Assembly (NCBI GenBank): GCA_000482765.1
Contig: AXWR01000001.1
Coordinates: 62,001-126,000 of the forward strand
DNA from: Meiothermus taiwanensis DSM 14542
Lineage (GTDB): Bacteria > Deinococcota > Deinococci > Deinococcales > Thermaceae
Length of the DNA: 64,000 bases
Direction of reading: 5' to 3'
Every line of letters begins with the position of its first letter. Within the stretch, counting starts at the first letter, position 1. A program made the position numbers and the translations under genes. The notes under the pieces are model-generated. The model was not told where the DNA came from. It did no database searches and worked only from the letters and a program-made list of their open reading frames with translations. Of this stretch, positions 11,061-18,046 are shown one piece after another.

Positions 11061-11119
11061 CACAGTTACATTGCACAACAGCTTTATTGCACACCTGCCG
11101 TTATTTCACCGTTACATTG
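11061..11119. repeat. Direct repeat pair between the protease and trpF genes
   Basis: CACAGTTACATTG (11061-11073) and CACCGTTACATTG (11107-11119) match at 12 of 13 bases, 46 bases apart, in the divergent promoter region. A related TTATTGCAC lies between them. They could be a regulator's sites or promoter parts; nothing decides this. Confidence 0.4.
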
Positions 11120-11177
11120 AGCCCCTCATGTGATTGAGACAATTGAGACAAAGGTAAGGTATGAGACACTAAAACCC

Positions 11178-11804
11178 ATGGTACGTGCCAAGATTTGTGG
11201 GATTACCCGGCTAGAAGATGCCCTGCTGGCCGAGCAGCTCGGGGCCTGGGCCCTGGGCTTTATTCTGGCCCCCGGAACCCCGCGCTACCTCGAGCCCACG
11301 CAAATTCGACCCATCAGCAGCGCCCTGGGGCCTTTTGTCGTTCGGGTCGGGGTTTTTGTGGACACCCCGCCCGAAAAGGTCTTAGAGCAGATGGAGGCCG
11401 CCCGGCTCCAGGTGGCCCAGCTCCACGGCCACGAACCCCCCGAATGGGCCGAGCACATCCGCCGCTTCTACCCGGTTATCAAGGCCTTCAAGCTGAAAGG
11501 CCCGGCCCAGCCCGACTGGCTAGGCTACCCCGCCGACGCCCTCATGGTGGATGGGGTGAATCCCGGAAGCGGGCAGGGCTACCCGCTGGACTGGATCGCG
11601 CCCCTGCGGCAACACCCCCGACTGATTATCGCCGGGGGCCTAAAGCCCGAGAATCTGCCGGCAGCCCTGGAGCTAGCGCCCTATGCCGTGGACGTGAGCA
11701 GCGGGGTGGAGGCCGCCCCCAGGCTCAAAGACCCCCACAAGCTCCGGGCTTTTTTGGCTCAGGTCGCATCTTTCAACGGAATCAGCCGAAACCAGTACAC
11801 ATAG
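11178..11804 (+). CDS. trpF: Phosphoribosylanthranilate isomerase
   Basis: TrpF (208 aa) isomerises N-(5-phosphoribosyl)anthranilate in tryptophan synthesis. The signature AKICGITRLEDALLAEQLG, the FVDTPPEKV strand, QLHGHEPPEW, and the phosphate-binding IIAGGLKPEN and AVDVSSGVE are all present in an eight-fold barrel. ATG 11178 directly before VRAKICG is the natural start. No other trp gene is adjacent, so this gene is detached from any trp operon. Its last 46 bases overlap the 3' end of the opposite-strand gene that follows. Confidence 0.96.
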   Translation: MVRAKICGITRLEDALLAEQLGAWALGFILAPGTPRYLEPTQIRPISSALGPFVVRVGVFVDTPPEKVLEQMEAARLQVAQLHGHEPPEWAEHIRRFYPVIKAFKLKGPAQPDWLGYPADALMVDGVNPGSGQGYPLDWIAPLRQHPRLIIAGGLKPENLPAALELAPYAVDVSSGVEAAPRLKDPHKLRAFLAQVASFNGISRNQYT

Positions 11805-12112
11805 CGGCGCTCGGCTTCTTCCAGCCGATACTCCACGCTTTCTACAAGAAACCAACCGCAGTCGCGCCAGCAGTTGGTTCGCTCACGCCGGTACACCCGC
11901 AGGGGTGTCTGGGCAGCCATAGCCAGAAGCAGAATCCGGTTCCCCCCCGTTGGCTGCTGGTTTCCCGCAAGCCCCTCACCCGGATACAGGATGGAGCCAT
12001 CGGGCAGGAAGCGGTTTTTGTAGCCGGACTCGCCCCGATCCACCAAGAGGCTGTGTGGGCCTATCCCCCGCAGGGTTTTGTGTTTGGCGAGTACTTCTTT
12101 CCAGGTCATCAT
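11759..12112 (-). CDS. Small conserved-looking protein of unknown function, overlapping trpF tail to tail
   Basis: About 117 aa from ATG 12112 (another ATG at 12109; a TTG at 12133 is possible because a GATAAT box lies five bases before it). The central part, LPDGSILYPGEGLAGNQQ followed by GGNRILLLAM and PLRVYRRE, then WFLVESVEYRLEEAERRYVY, looks like a folded beta-rich domain, not random shadow sequence. The pattern reminds me of modified-DNA reader modules (YDG/SRA or McrA sulfur-binding type), but this is an impression only. Codon use is like its neighbours. The 46-base overlap with trpF is unusual but coding character on this strand is better outside the overlap. Confidence 0.62.
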   Translation of the reverse strand: MMTWKEVLAKHKTLRGIGPHSLLVDRGESGYKNRFLPDGSILYPGEGLAGNQQPTGGNRILLLAMAAQTPLRVYRRERTNCWRDCGWFLVESVEYRLEEAERRYVYWFRLIPLKDAT

Positions 12113-12186
12113 GCTTGACACCCAACAGGCCAACCGCTATTATCCTATGTGCCTGTTCGGACGACTCCGACGCAGTGCTACAACCT

Positions 12187-12263
12187 GCTCCGGTGGTGTA
12201 GTTGGTTAACATACCCGCCTGTCACGTGGGAGATCGCGGGTTCAAGTCCCGTCCGGAGCGCCA
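12187..12263 (+). tRNA. tRNA-Asp (anticodon GTC)
   Basis: A seven-base-pair acceptor stem GCTCCGG/CCGGAGC, D-arm GTGTAGTTGGTTAACAT, anticodon stem CCCGC/GTGGG around loop CTGTCAC, T-arm GCGGGTTCAAGTCCCGT, discriminator G and encoded CCA. The G discriminator and GTC anticodon fit aspartate. Confidence 0.97.
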
Positions 12264-12266
12264 AAT

Positions 12267-12303
12267 TTACGCCGAGCGCAAGCAAAAACTGTGCTCGGCG
12301 TAA
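12267..12303 (+). other. Strong hairpin in the tRNA-Asp/tRNA-Phe spacer
   Basis: TTACGCCGAGCGC (12267-12279) pairs with GTGCTCGGCGTAA (12291-12303), 13 pairs with one G-T, around an 11-base A-rich loop. It fills nearly the whole 45-base spacer and has no U-tract on either strand, so it is not a standard terminator. A processing signal in the tRNA precursor is the simplest reading. Confidence 0.7.
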
Positions 12304-12308
12304 ACCAC

Positions 12309-12384
12309 GCCAAGGTAGCTCAGTCGGTAGAGCATGCGACTGAAAATCGCAGTGTCGGCGGTTCGATTCCGCCCCTTGGCACCA
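12309..12384 (+). tRNA. tRNA-Phe (anticodon GAA)
   Basis: Acceptor stem GCCAAGG/CCTTGGC, D-arm TAGCTCAGTCGGTAGAGCA, anticodon stem TGCGA/TCGCA around CTGAAAA (anticodon GAA), T-arm GGCGGTTCGATTCCGCC, discriminator A and encoded CCA. Likely co-transcribed with the tRNA-Asp 45 bases upstream. Confidence 0.97.
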
Positions 12385-12401
12385 GCCCAGGACGCAAATA
12401 G

Positions 12402-12432
12402 CCCGAGGTGTGCACCCTCGGGTTTTGCTTTT
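12402..12432 (+). terminator. Terminator after the tRNA pair
   Basis: CCCGAGG (12402-12408) pairs with CCTCGGG (12416-12422), followed by TTTTGCTTTT. Confidence 0.85.
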
Positions 12433-12550
12433 GACCCCATAGCGCTCAGGAGCCGCATCCAGCCCTCGCCCCCTTGGTTTAGGTTGTTGCAATCATTTGC
12501 ACATCGAACAAGCGCTTCCTCTAGCTAAGATAGACAAGTTGAGGTGGTTC

Positions 12551-13393
12551 ATGGCCCTGACTTCCCCTGCGCGCATTTCGAAACGTTCTCTACGGAAGAA
12601 GTTGCTCGAGCTATTCAGTGCCGCACTCAAGCCCCTGTACTGGTGGTACGAAAAGCGCATCGAGGCCGAAGTGCGGAGGGGGCATATACCCAGGCACCTG
12701 GGCTTGATCTTGGACGGCAACCGCCGCTTCGCCAGGGAGCTGGGCCTGGAGGATCATCAGGGCCACGAGTTTGGGGTGCAGAAGGCCTACGAAGTCTTGG
12801 AGTGGTGCCTCGAGCTCAAGATTCCCACCGTGACCATCTGGGTTTTTTCCACCGACAATTTCAACCGCAGCCAGACCGAGGTCGAAACCCTCATGCAGCT
12901 CTTCGTGCAGGAGGCCAAGCGCATGGCCCACGACCCCCGCATCCACGCCAACGAGGTGCGGGTGCGGGTAATCGGGCGGCACGACCGCTTCCCCCCCAAG
13001 GTGTTGGAGGCCCTGGAAGAACTGGAGAAGGCCACCGAGCACCACAACGGCATGCTCCTGAACATCGCCATGGGCTACGGCGGACGGGAAGAGATTGTAG
13101 ATGCCGTCAAGAGCCTGCTATTGGAAGCAGCCCAGACCGGCAAGTCGCCGGAAGAGCTGGCCGCCGAGCTGGACATGAAGCACATCTCCGAGCGGCTTTA
13201 CACCGCCGGCGTGCCCGACCCCGACTTCATCATCCGCACCTCGGGCGAGATACGGCTATCGGGCTTTTTGCTGTGGCAAGCGGCCTACAGCGAGTACTAT
13301 TTCTTCGATGCCTTCTGGCCCGCCTTCCGCAAGGTGGACTTTCTGCGGGCGGTGCGCGACTATCAGAAGCGGGAACGCAGGTTTGGTAGGTAA
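12551..13393 (+). CDS. uppS: Isoprenyl transferase (cis-prenyl, UppS family)
   Basis: A 280-aa cis-prenyltransferase that condenses isopentenyl diphosphate onto an allylic diphosphate; bacterial members make undecaprenyl diphosphate for cell-wall lipid carriers. Motifs: HLGLILDGNRRFARELGL (catalytic Asp, diphosphate loop), TIWVFSTDNFNRS, MGYGGREEIV, and RTSGEIRLSGFLLWQ with SEYYF. ATG 12551 follows GAGGTGG; a TTG 54 bases upstream lacks a ribosome site. The loop is DGNRRFA, closer to archaeal and short- or mixed-chain enzymes than to the usual DGNGRWA, so chain length is open. The stop codon directly abuts a copy of the dispersed repeat. Confidence 0.9.
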   Translation: MALTSPARISKRSLRKKLLELFSAALKPLYWWYEKRIEAEVRRGHIPRHLGLILDGNRRFARELGLEDHQGHEFGVQKAYEVLEWCLELKIPTVTIWVFSTDNFNRSQTEVETLMQLFVQEAKRMAHDPRIHANEVRVRVIGRHDRFPPKVLEALEELEKATEHHNGMLLNIAMGYGGREEIVDAVKSLLLEAAQTGKSPEELAAELDMKHISERLYTAGVPDPDFIIRTSGEIRLSGFLLWQAAYSEYYFFDAFWPAFRKVDFLRAVRDYQKRERRFGR

Positions 13394-13519
13394 TACCAGA
13401 TTCGGTTAGTTCGTCACCGAATGGTGGCGAACTAACCCGACCGAAGGGAGTGCTCTAGGATTCAAAAAGATAGCCTCTGAAGGTCTTTGCGTTGGAAGAT
13501 TATCTTTTTGAATCCGGTA
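13394..13519 (+). repeat. Dispersed palindromic repeat, copy A (full length, short form)
   Basis: Reference copy: TACCAGATTC (13394) to GAATCCGGTA (ending 13519). Hairpin 1: GGTTAGTTCG (13404-13413) with CGAACTAACC (13428-13437), extended inside by CACC/GGTG around GAAT. Hairpin 2: GGATTCAAAAAGATA (13458-13472) with its perfect 15-base complement at 13501-13515. The copy begins at the base after the uppS stop codon. Confidence 0.85.
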
Positions 13520-13528
13520 TAACCTAGG

Positions 13529-14731
13529 TCAAAACACCAGCAAAACAAGCAAGGCCAGCACGCCCCCCGGTATCAGGCCAAGGGCCACGTATGCCCCCAG
13601 CCCCTTAGCCCCAAACGCCAGGGCGGCTTTGAACACGGTGTTACTAAGCGCAGCAACCAGAATAGCAACGGAAGCCACCGATACCATGAGCTGCTGGTTG
13701 GCGGCCAGCCGGGCCAGGGAGAGCGTGATAGCGTCTACATCAGCCACCCCTGAAAAAGCGCTCACCACAAACACCCCGGCACTGCCAAAAACCTCGAGGC
13801 CCGCCCTCGCCAGCAGTTTGACCAGGGCATACACACCGGCAAAGATCAGCGCGCTTTGGAGCTGCAAGGGATTCTGTACCGGTACACTTTCGGAGATACC
13901 GGAATCATGCCGGGCCAGCCAGGCCGTGACCAGCACCCCCCACAGCAGCCACACGAGCACCGGGAACCAAAGCAGCTGTAAAAGGGCCGGGGCTGTGGCG
14001 CTCCAGACCAGCAAGCGTCCCAACATCATCTGGGAAGCCAGCACCACCCCACCAGCCCAGAGCAGGTTTTTACTGGGGTTGGCCCGGCTTTGGGTCACCA
14101 TCGAGAGGGTGACGGCGGTGGACGAAACCAGCCCCCCCAAAATGGCCGCTACCCACAAGCCTTTGGAGCCCGACAACCGCAAGGCCAGATAGCCCACAAA
14201 GTTGACCCCAGCCACCAGCAAAACCACCTGCCAGATTTCGCGGGGGTTCCAGACCCCATAGGGGCCATAGTTGACATCGGGCAGCAAGGGATAGACCACC
14301 CCCAGCAGCAGGGCCAGCAACACCACCGCTTCCACCTCGCTCCGCTCTATTCCACCCGCGAAGGCGTGCAGCTCGTCGTGGAAGGCCAGAAAGCCCAACA
14401 GCAAAGCCCCGGCAAACAGCGCGGGCAGCACGATCCCCAGGCCGCACAGCACACCCAGCACATACACCACCAGGGCGGCCACCTGGCTGGTAGCATCGCG
14501 GCTATTTTTCAGTGTGTATACCGCCAGGCCAGCCACCCCCAGCAGCCCTGCCGCCGAAAGCCATGGGGCTGGCCCCAGGGCCCCCACCCCACCCAGCAGC
14601 CCCAGCAGGGTGAAGGTACGCACCCCTCCAATGGTCGAACCCTGCCGTTCGACTTTGGCGCGCTCACGCTCGAGGCCCACCGCAAAGCCGATCAGGGTGG
14701 CGGCCAGCAAATGCCATAAAGACTCCTGCAT
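13529..14731 (-). CDS. MgtC/SapB-DUF4010 family membrane protein
   Basis: A 400-aa polytopic membrane protein. The N-terminal MgtC-like part has LLAATLIGFAVGLERERAK and GGVRTFTLLGLLGG; the C-terminal DUF4010 part has GGLVSSTAVTLSM and AFSGVADVDAITLSLARLA. About eleven hydrophobic segments are visible. MgtC relatives modulate Mg2+ or ATPase homeostasis, but the DUF4010 fusions are uncharacterised. It lies 65 bases downstream of the SMR gene on the same strand and may share its transcript. Confidence 0.9.
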   Translation of the reverse strand: MQESLWHLLAATLIGFAVGLERERAKVERQGSTIGGVRTFTLLGLLGGVGALGPAPWLSAAGLLGVAGLAVYTLKNSRDATSQVAALVVYVLGVLCGLGIVLPALFAGALLLGFLAFHDELHAFAGGIERSEVEAVVLLALLLGVVYPLLPDVNYGPYGVWNPREIWQVVLLVAGVNFVGYLALRLSGSKGLWVAAILGGLVSSTAVTLSMVTQSRANPSKNLLWAGGVVLASQMMLGRLLVWSATAPALLQLLWFPVLVWLLWGVLVTAWLARHDSGISESVPVQNPLQLQSALIFAGVYALVKLLARAGLEVFGSAGVFVVSAFSGVADVDAITLSLARLAANQQLMVSVASVAILVAALSNTVFKAALAFGAKGLGAYVALGLIPGGVLALLVLLVF

Positions 14732-14796
14732 CTCTTTACGCTACTACTTTTGCCCAGCGCAATCCTTCAGCAAGGTAGATCAGGGGTAGGGTTATC

Positions 14797-15126
14797 TCAG
14801 TGGTGTAGCCTCGAGGCCAGATTCAGCACCACCACCCCTGCGATGATAAGAAGGATGCCCAGGGCAATAGCGCCGTTCATAGGCTCCTTAAGCACCCACC
14901 AGCCCAGCAGCGCAATCAGAGCAGTGCCCAGCCCCGACCAGATGGCGTAGGCGATATTGAGCGGAATGGTTTTGAGGGAGAGGCTCAGAAAATAAAAGGC
15001 CAGGCCATAGCCCAGCACCACCACCAGCGAAGGCAGCAGTTTGCTAAACCCCTGGGAGGCCTTGAGTGCGGTGGAACCAATCACCTCAGAGACAATCGCA
15101 ACCATGAGTAAAAGCCATCCGTTCAT
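14797..15126 (-). CDS. Small multidrug resistance (SMR) exporter
   Basis: A 109-aa four-helix inner-membrane antiporter of the EmrE/QacE type. The membrane-embedded Glu of helix 1 ([19 protein letters not shown]), the helix 3 motif [17 protein letters not shown] and a short basic end are intact. SMR proteins export quaternary cations or guanidinium by proton exchange as antiparallel dimers. Only one SMR gene is seen, so a homodimer is expected. GGAAGA precedes the ATG. It is divergent from the response-regulator gene. Confidence 0.93.
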   Translation of the reverse strand: MNGWLLLMVAIVSEVIGSTALKASQGFSKLLPSLVVVLGYGLAFYFLSLSLKTIPLNIAYAIWSGLGTALIALLGWWVLKEPMNGAIALGILLIIAGVVVLNLASRLHH

Positions 15127-15153
15127 TCTTCCAGACTACACCGCGCCGCCGTG

Positions 15154-15159
15154 TACAAT
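15154..15159 (+). promoter_or_regulatory. -10 element of the NarL-type regulator gene
   Basis: TACAAT eight bases before the ATG at 15168; leaderless-type spacing. Confidence 0.55.
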
Positions 15160-15167
15160 ACCTGGTA

Positions 15168-15818
15168 ATGATTCGCATCTTGCTTGCCGATGATCACGCC
15201 CTTTTTCGCCAGGGGCTCAAAAGCCTGCTGGAAGCTGAGCCCGACTTTAAGGTCATGGGCGAGGCTAAGGACGGGCGCGAGGCCCTACGCCACGCCCTCG
15301 AGGCCCACCCCGACATCATCCTGATGGACATCCAGATGCCCAACCTCGATGGCGTGCAGGCCACCCAGGAAATCCTCAAGGAATGGCCCCAGGCCAAGGT
15401 GATTATGCTCACCATGTACCGCCAGGACGGCTACGTCTTCGAGGCGGTAAAGGCCGGGGCACGGGGCTACATGCTCAAGGACGCCGACGCCAAGGAACTG
15501 CTGGAAGCCATCCGGCGGGTGTATCAGGGCGAGGTCTTGCTGGATGCCGAGATGGCCGAGCAGATCATCCAAGACTTCAAGGCCAAGCAAGAAACCACCC
15601 CCAAGGCCCACGCCGAGCTTTCCGAGCGCGAGGTGCAGATTTTGCGCCTGGTGGCCCAGGGCTACACCAACCTCGAGATCGCCGCCGAGCTATCGCTCTC
15701 GGAAAAAACCGTGCGCAACCGCCTGTCGGACATCTTTCAGAAACTTCACCTCAACAACCGCACCCAGGCCGCCCTCTACGCCCTGCGCGAGGGGTTGGCA
15801 GAAAAAAGCGACGAGTAG
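15168..15818 (+). CDS. NarL/FixJ-family response regulator
   Basis: A 216-aa two-component regulator. The receiver domain has the acidic pair ADD (8-9), the phospho-acceptor Asp54 in [12 protein letters not shown] and Lys in GYMLKDAD. The C-terminal LuxR-type helix-turn-helix is [34 protein letters not shown] (split by family convention at about 150-205). No histidine kinase is adjacent, so this is an orphan regulator whose partner is elsewhere. The signal is unknown. Confidence 0.95.
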   Translation: MIRILLADDHALFRQGLKSLLEAEPDFKVMGEAKDGREALRHALEAHPDIILMDIQMPNLDGVQATQEILKEWPQAKVIMLTMYRQDGYVFEAVKAGARGYMLKDADAKELLEAIRRVYQGEVLLDAEMAEQIIQDFKAKQETTPKAHAELSEREVQILRLVAQGYTNLEIAAELSLSEKTVRNRLSDIFQKLHLNNRTQAALYALREGLAEKSDE

Positions 15819-15830
15819 GCCCAGGGCCGG

Positions 15831-15836
15831 TATGAT
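15831..15836 (+). promoter_or_regulatory. -10 element of the M20 peptidase gene
   Basis: TATGAT nine bases before the ATG at 15846. Confidence 0.5.
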
Positions 15837-15845
15837 CTGGTTTGC

Positions 15846-16880
15846 ATGAGTGATTTTGCCACCGAAACCACCCGCGATCCCGTCCTGCTGCTGGCAGAAA
15901 TCGCCGAAATTAGCGGCGATGCTGCCCGGGCAGCCTGGGTTGCTCAGCAGCTGCAAGCCCAGGGGCTGCCTCCCCAGACCGACGAACTGGGCAATGTCTG
16001 GGCCGGCCAGGGCCCCATCTTGCTCATAGCCCACATCGACACCGTACTGCCCCCCGCCCCCTTGCGGCGGGAACAGCACCGCTGGTACGGCCCGGCCGTG
16101 GGCGATAACTCGTCGGGGGTAGCGGTCTTGCTGGCCCTGGCCGCTGAGCTGGTGGCCTTGGGCTGTACGGTGGCCTTTAGCGTGGGCGAGGAAGGCTTGG
16201 GTAACCTGCGGGGGGCCCGGCGCCTGGTTAGGCATCTACAGCCGCAGCAGGTGGTGGCGGTGGATGGGTATTTACCCGGTATCGTAAGCCGCTCGGCGGG
16301 CTCCCACCGGCTGCGGGCCCGCTTTATTGGCCCCGGCGGCCACGCCTGGGGCGACCGGGGGGCTCCATCCCCGGTGCCGGCCCTGGGGCAGGCCCTGGCT
16401 CAGATGTACGCCCTCGAGCGCACCAACCACACCAGCCTGAATGTGGGGCGGCTGTGGGGGGGTGAGGCCATCAACGCCATTCCCCAGGAAGTGGGCTTTG
16501 AGCTTGACCTGCGGGCCCTGGACGCAACAGAACTGGCTCAGATGGTGGCCCAGGTGCGCGAAATTCTGATGGAAGCGGCCCGTAAGTTCAATCTACGGAT
16601 GGAGATTGAGGTACTCGGCGAGCGGCCAGCAGGCATGACCGCCACCCGCCCCATGCTGGAGGCCGCCCGTCAGGCCCTGATGGAGATCGGCCTCGAGGCC
16701 CAGTTCACCGCCGGCTCTACCGATGCCTCGGCTGGGGTGGAGGTAGGCCTCCCGGCCATCACCCTGAGCGTCTACCAGGGGGGCGGGGCCCACACCCCCG
16801 AAGAATGGGTGGAGCCCGACTCCCTGCGCTTGGGAGCACGCGCGCTGCGCAGCTTTGTGCGGCAGCTCCTCCAGATATAA
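15846..16880 (+). CDS. M20-family metallopeptidase
   Basis: A 344-aa zinc hydrolase of the M20/M25/M40 clan. Metal and catalytic motifs: LLIAHIDTVLPP (His, Asp), GPAVGDNSSGVAVLL (bridging Asp), FSVGEEGLGNLRGAR (Glu pair), VAVDGY and, near the end, the HTPEEWVEPDSL histidine. The dimerisation insert lies at about 165-275 (FIGPGGHAWGDRG). Members cut dipeptides, N-acyl or carbamoyl amino acids. It does not look like the LysW-linked LysK/ArgE enzymes of Thermus, so I leave the substrate open. Confidence 0.9.
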   Translation: MSDFATETTRDPVLLLAEIAEISGDAARAAWVAQQLQAQGLPPQTDELGNVWAGQGPILLIAHIDTVLPPAPLRREQHRWYGPAVGDNSSGVAVLLALAAELVALGCTVAFSVGEEGLGNLRGARRLVRHLQPQQVVAVDGYLPGIVSRSAGSHRLRARFIGPGGHAWGDRGAPSPVPALGQALAQMYALERTNHTSLNVGRLWGGEAINAIPQEVGFELDLRALDATELAQMVAQVREILMEAARKFNLRMEIEVLGERPAGMTATRPMLEAARQALMEIGLEAQFTAGSTDASAGVEVGLPAITLSVYQGGGAHTPEEWVEPDSLRLGARALRSFVRQLLQI

Positions 16881-16924
16881 CGGCCTCGTAACGTTGATCC
16901 TGCTACCCTCCAGCCTGAGGGGTT

Positions 16925-17137
16925 ATGTCCAACAACCGATCTTTCCTGCTGCAGCTCTGGCAAGACCAGGGAGGTGTCTGGGTGGTGCTCAAGGACGAGG
17001 TCTGCGGGCTGCTTTACCAGTTTGAGAGCCTCGAGGCACTGATCCATTTCCTGGCGCAAACCACGGGGTTTTCGCCACAGGCCCATGCCATTAAGGAAGC
17101 CGCGCGGGGCGCACCCGGAGAAAACAACCCGCAATAG
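16925..17137 (+). CDS. Small protein of unknown function
   Basis: A 70-aa frame opening MSNNRSFLLQLWQDQGGVWV, followed by LKDEVCGLLYQFESLEALIHFL and a charged end. GAGGGG precedes the ATG at good spacing. The pattern of alternating beta and helical residues with a single Cys resembles small ORF products that sit alone in Thermus-group genomes. It occupies an otherwise empty 280-base gap and reads in the direction of its neighbours. No family is recognised. Confidence 0.5.
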   Translation: MSNNRSFLLQLWQDQGGVWVVLKDEVCGLLYQFESLEALIHFLAQTTGFSPQAHAIKEAARGAPGENNPQ

Positions 17138-17149
17138 CCAAGAGTGCGA

Positions 17150-17155
17150 TAGGAT
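17150..17155 (+). promoter_or_regulatory. -10 element of the gene at 17162
   Basis: TAGGAT six bases before GTG 17162, supporting that GTG as a leaderless start. Confidence 0.5.
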
Positions 17156-17161
17156 AGTCGG

Positions 17162-18001
17162 GTGCGTGTGGGTGTTTTGAATAGCTGGCTGTCCAGTCGC
17201 TACCTGCCCTTCTGGGGATCTTACTTGCAAGCATTGGAGGTTGAGGTTGTCCAGCCTGAGGAGGCCTCGGTCAATTTACCGGTTCCCGCACCCATCCGTC
17301 GGGTGCTGGGTCAGGTTTTCAACCTCAAGACTCAAGGGGTCGACTATCTGTTGCTACCGGACGTGCAGCTTGGCGTTGAAGCCCACAAGGGCAGCCCTTC
17401 ACCCTGGCTGGTCGATTTGCAGGCCACCCTGGAAAGGCTGGTACCGGGACTGCCCCCCGCCCTGGTGGTTCCTGCCGAGCGTTCGCCGGAGGTGGCGGGT
17501 CTGGCCGCCACAATTGGGCAGCTCCTGACCCAGAACCCCATGCTGGCCCGGCGGGCCCTGGAACGTACCAAACACCAGCTAGGCTTCACCTTTACCCCTC
17601 CCAAACAGTCCGGAGCCCACCTGATTGGACTGGTAGCCCAGCCCATGCTGCTGGACGACCCCGAGTGGCTGGACGCCCTGCGGGCTGCGCTGGCTGAGCA
17701 GGGGCTGAGCCTCTTCCTGGCCGACAAAGCCCCCGCGGAGCTGCGCCAGGAGGGGGCCCACCTCGAGCTGGGCCTCGAGCTGCCCACCGACCTCGAGGCC
17801 GCCGGTATGCACCGCTACCTCTCGAGGCTGGGCAAGATCAAGGGACTGCTCTACGTGCACGACCCTGAGTACCTGCCCCTGCCCAGCCCCCTGCGCAAAC
17901 TGCTGAAGAAATCCGAACCCCCCAAGCCCTGGCGGGTGGTGGGCCTCGAGGCCCCCTGGCCCCAGGTGGCCGCCGAACTGGCCCAGCGCCTTCGGCTCTG
18001 A
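17162..18001 (+). CDS. Uncharacterised protein, possibly DUF2229-related
   Basis: A 279-aa soluble protein from GTG 17162. The opening MRVGVLNSWLSSRYLPFWGSYLQALEVEVV recalls the start of DUF2229 modules found in 2-hydroxyacyl-CoA dehydratase activators (a strand, a PFW-type motif, then LG-type strand), and LLLPDVQLGVE resembles the following segment. The cysteines typical of that family are missing. The middle has TKHQLGFTFTPPKQSGAHLIGLVAQPMLL. The relation is weak and function unknown. Coding quality (GC-rich third positions, leaderless promoter) supports a real gene. Confidence 0.75.
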   Translation: MRVGVLNSWLSSRYLPFWGSYLQALEVEVVQPEEASVNLPVPAPIRRVLGQVFNLKTQGVDYLLLPDVQLGVEAHKGSPSPWLVDLQATLERLVPGLPPALVVPAERSPEVAGLAATIGQLLTQNPMLARRALERTKHQLGFTFTPPKQSGAHLIGLVAQPMLLDDPEWLDALRAALAEQGLSLFLADKAPAELRQEGAHLELGLELPTDLEAAGMHRYLSRLGKIKGLLYVHDPEYLPLPSPLRKLLKKSEPPKPWRVVGLEAPWPQVAAELAQRLRL

Positions 18002-18046
18002 TGCTTGGTCGAATAAACTACAGTCAGGTTATTGGGGAGGAATAAA

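Noticed and set aside
12267-12303. Rho-independent terminator between the tRNA genes
   Set aside because: No U-tract on either strand, and a good terminator follows the second tRNA at 12402.
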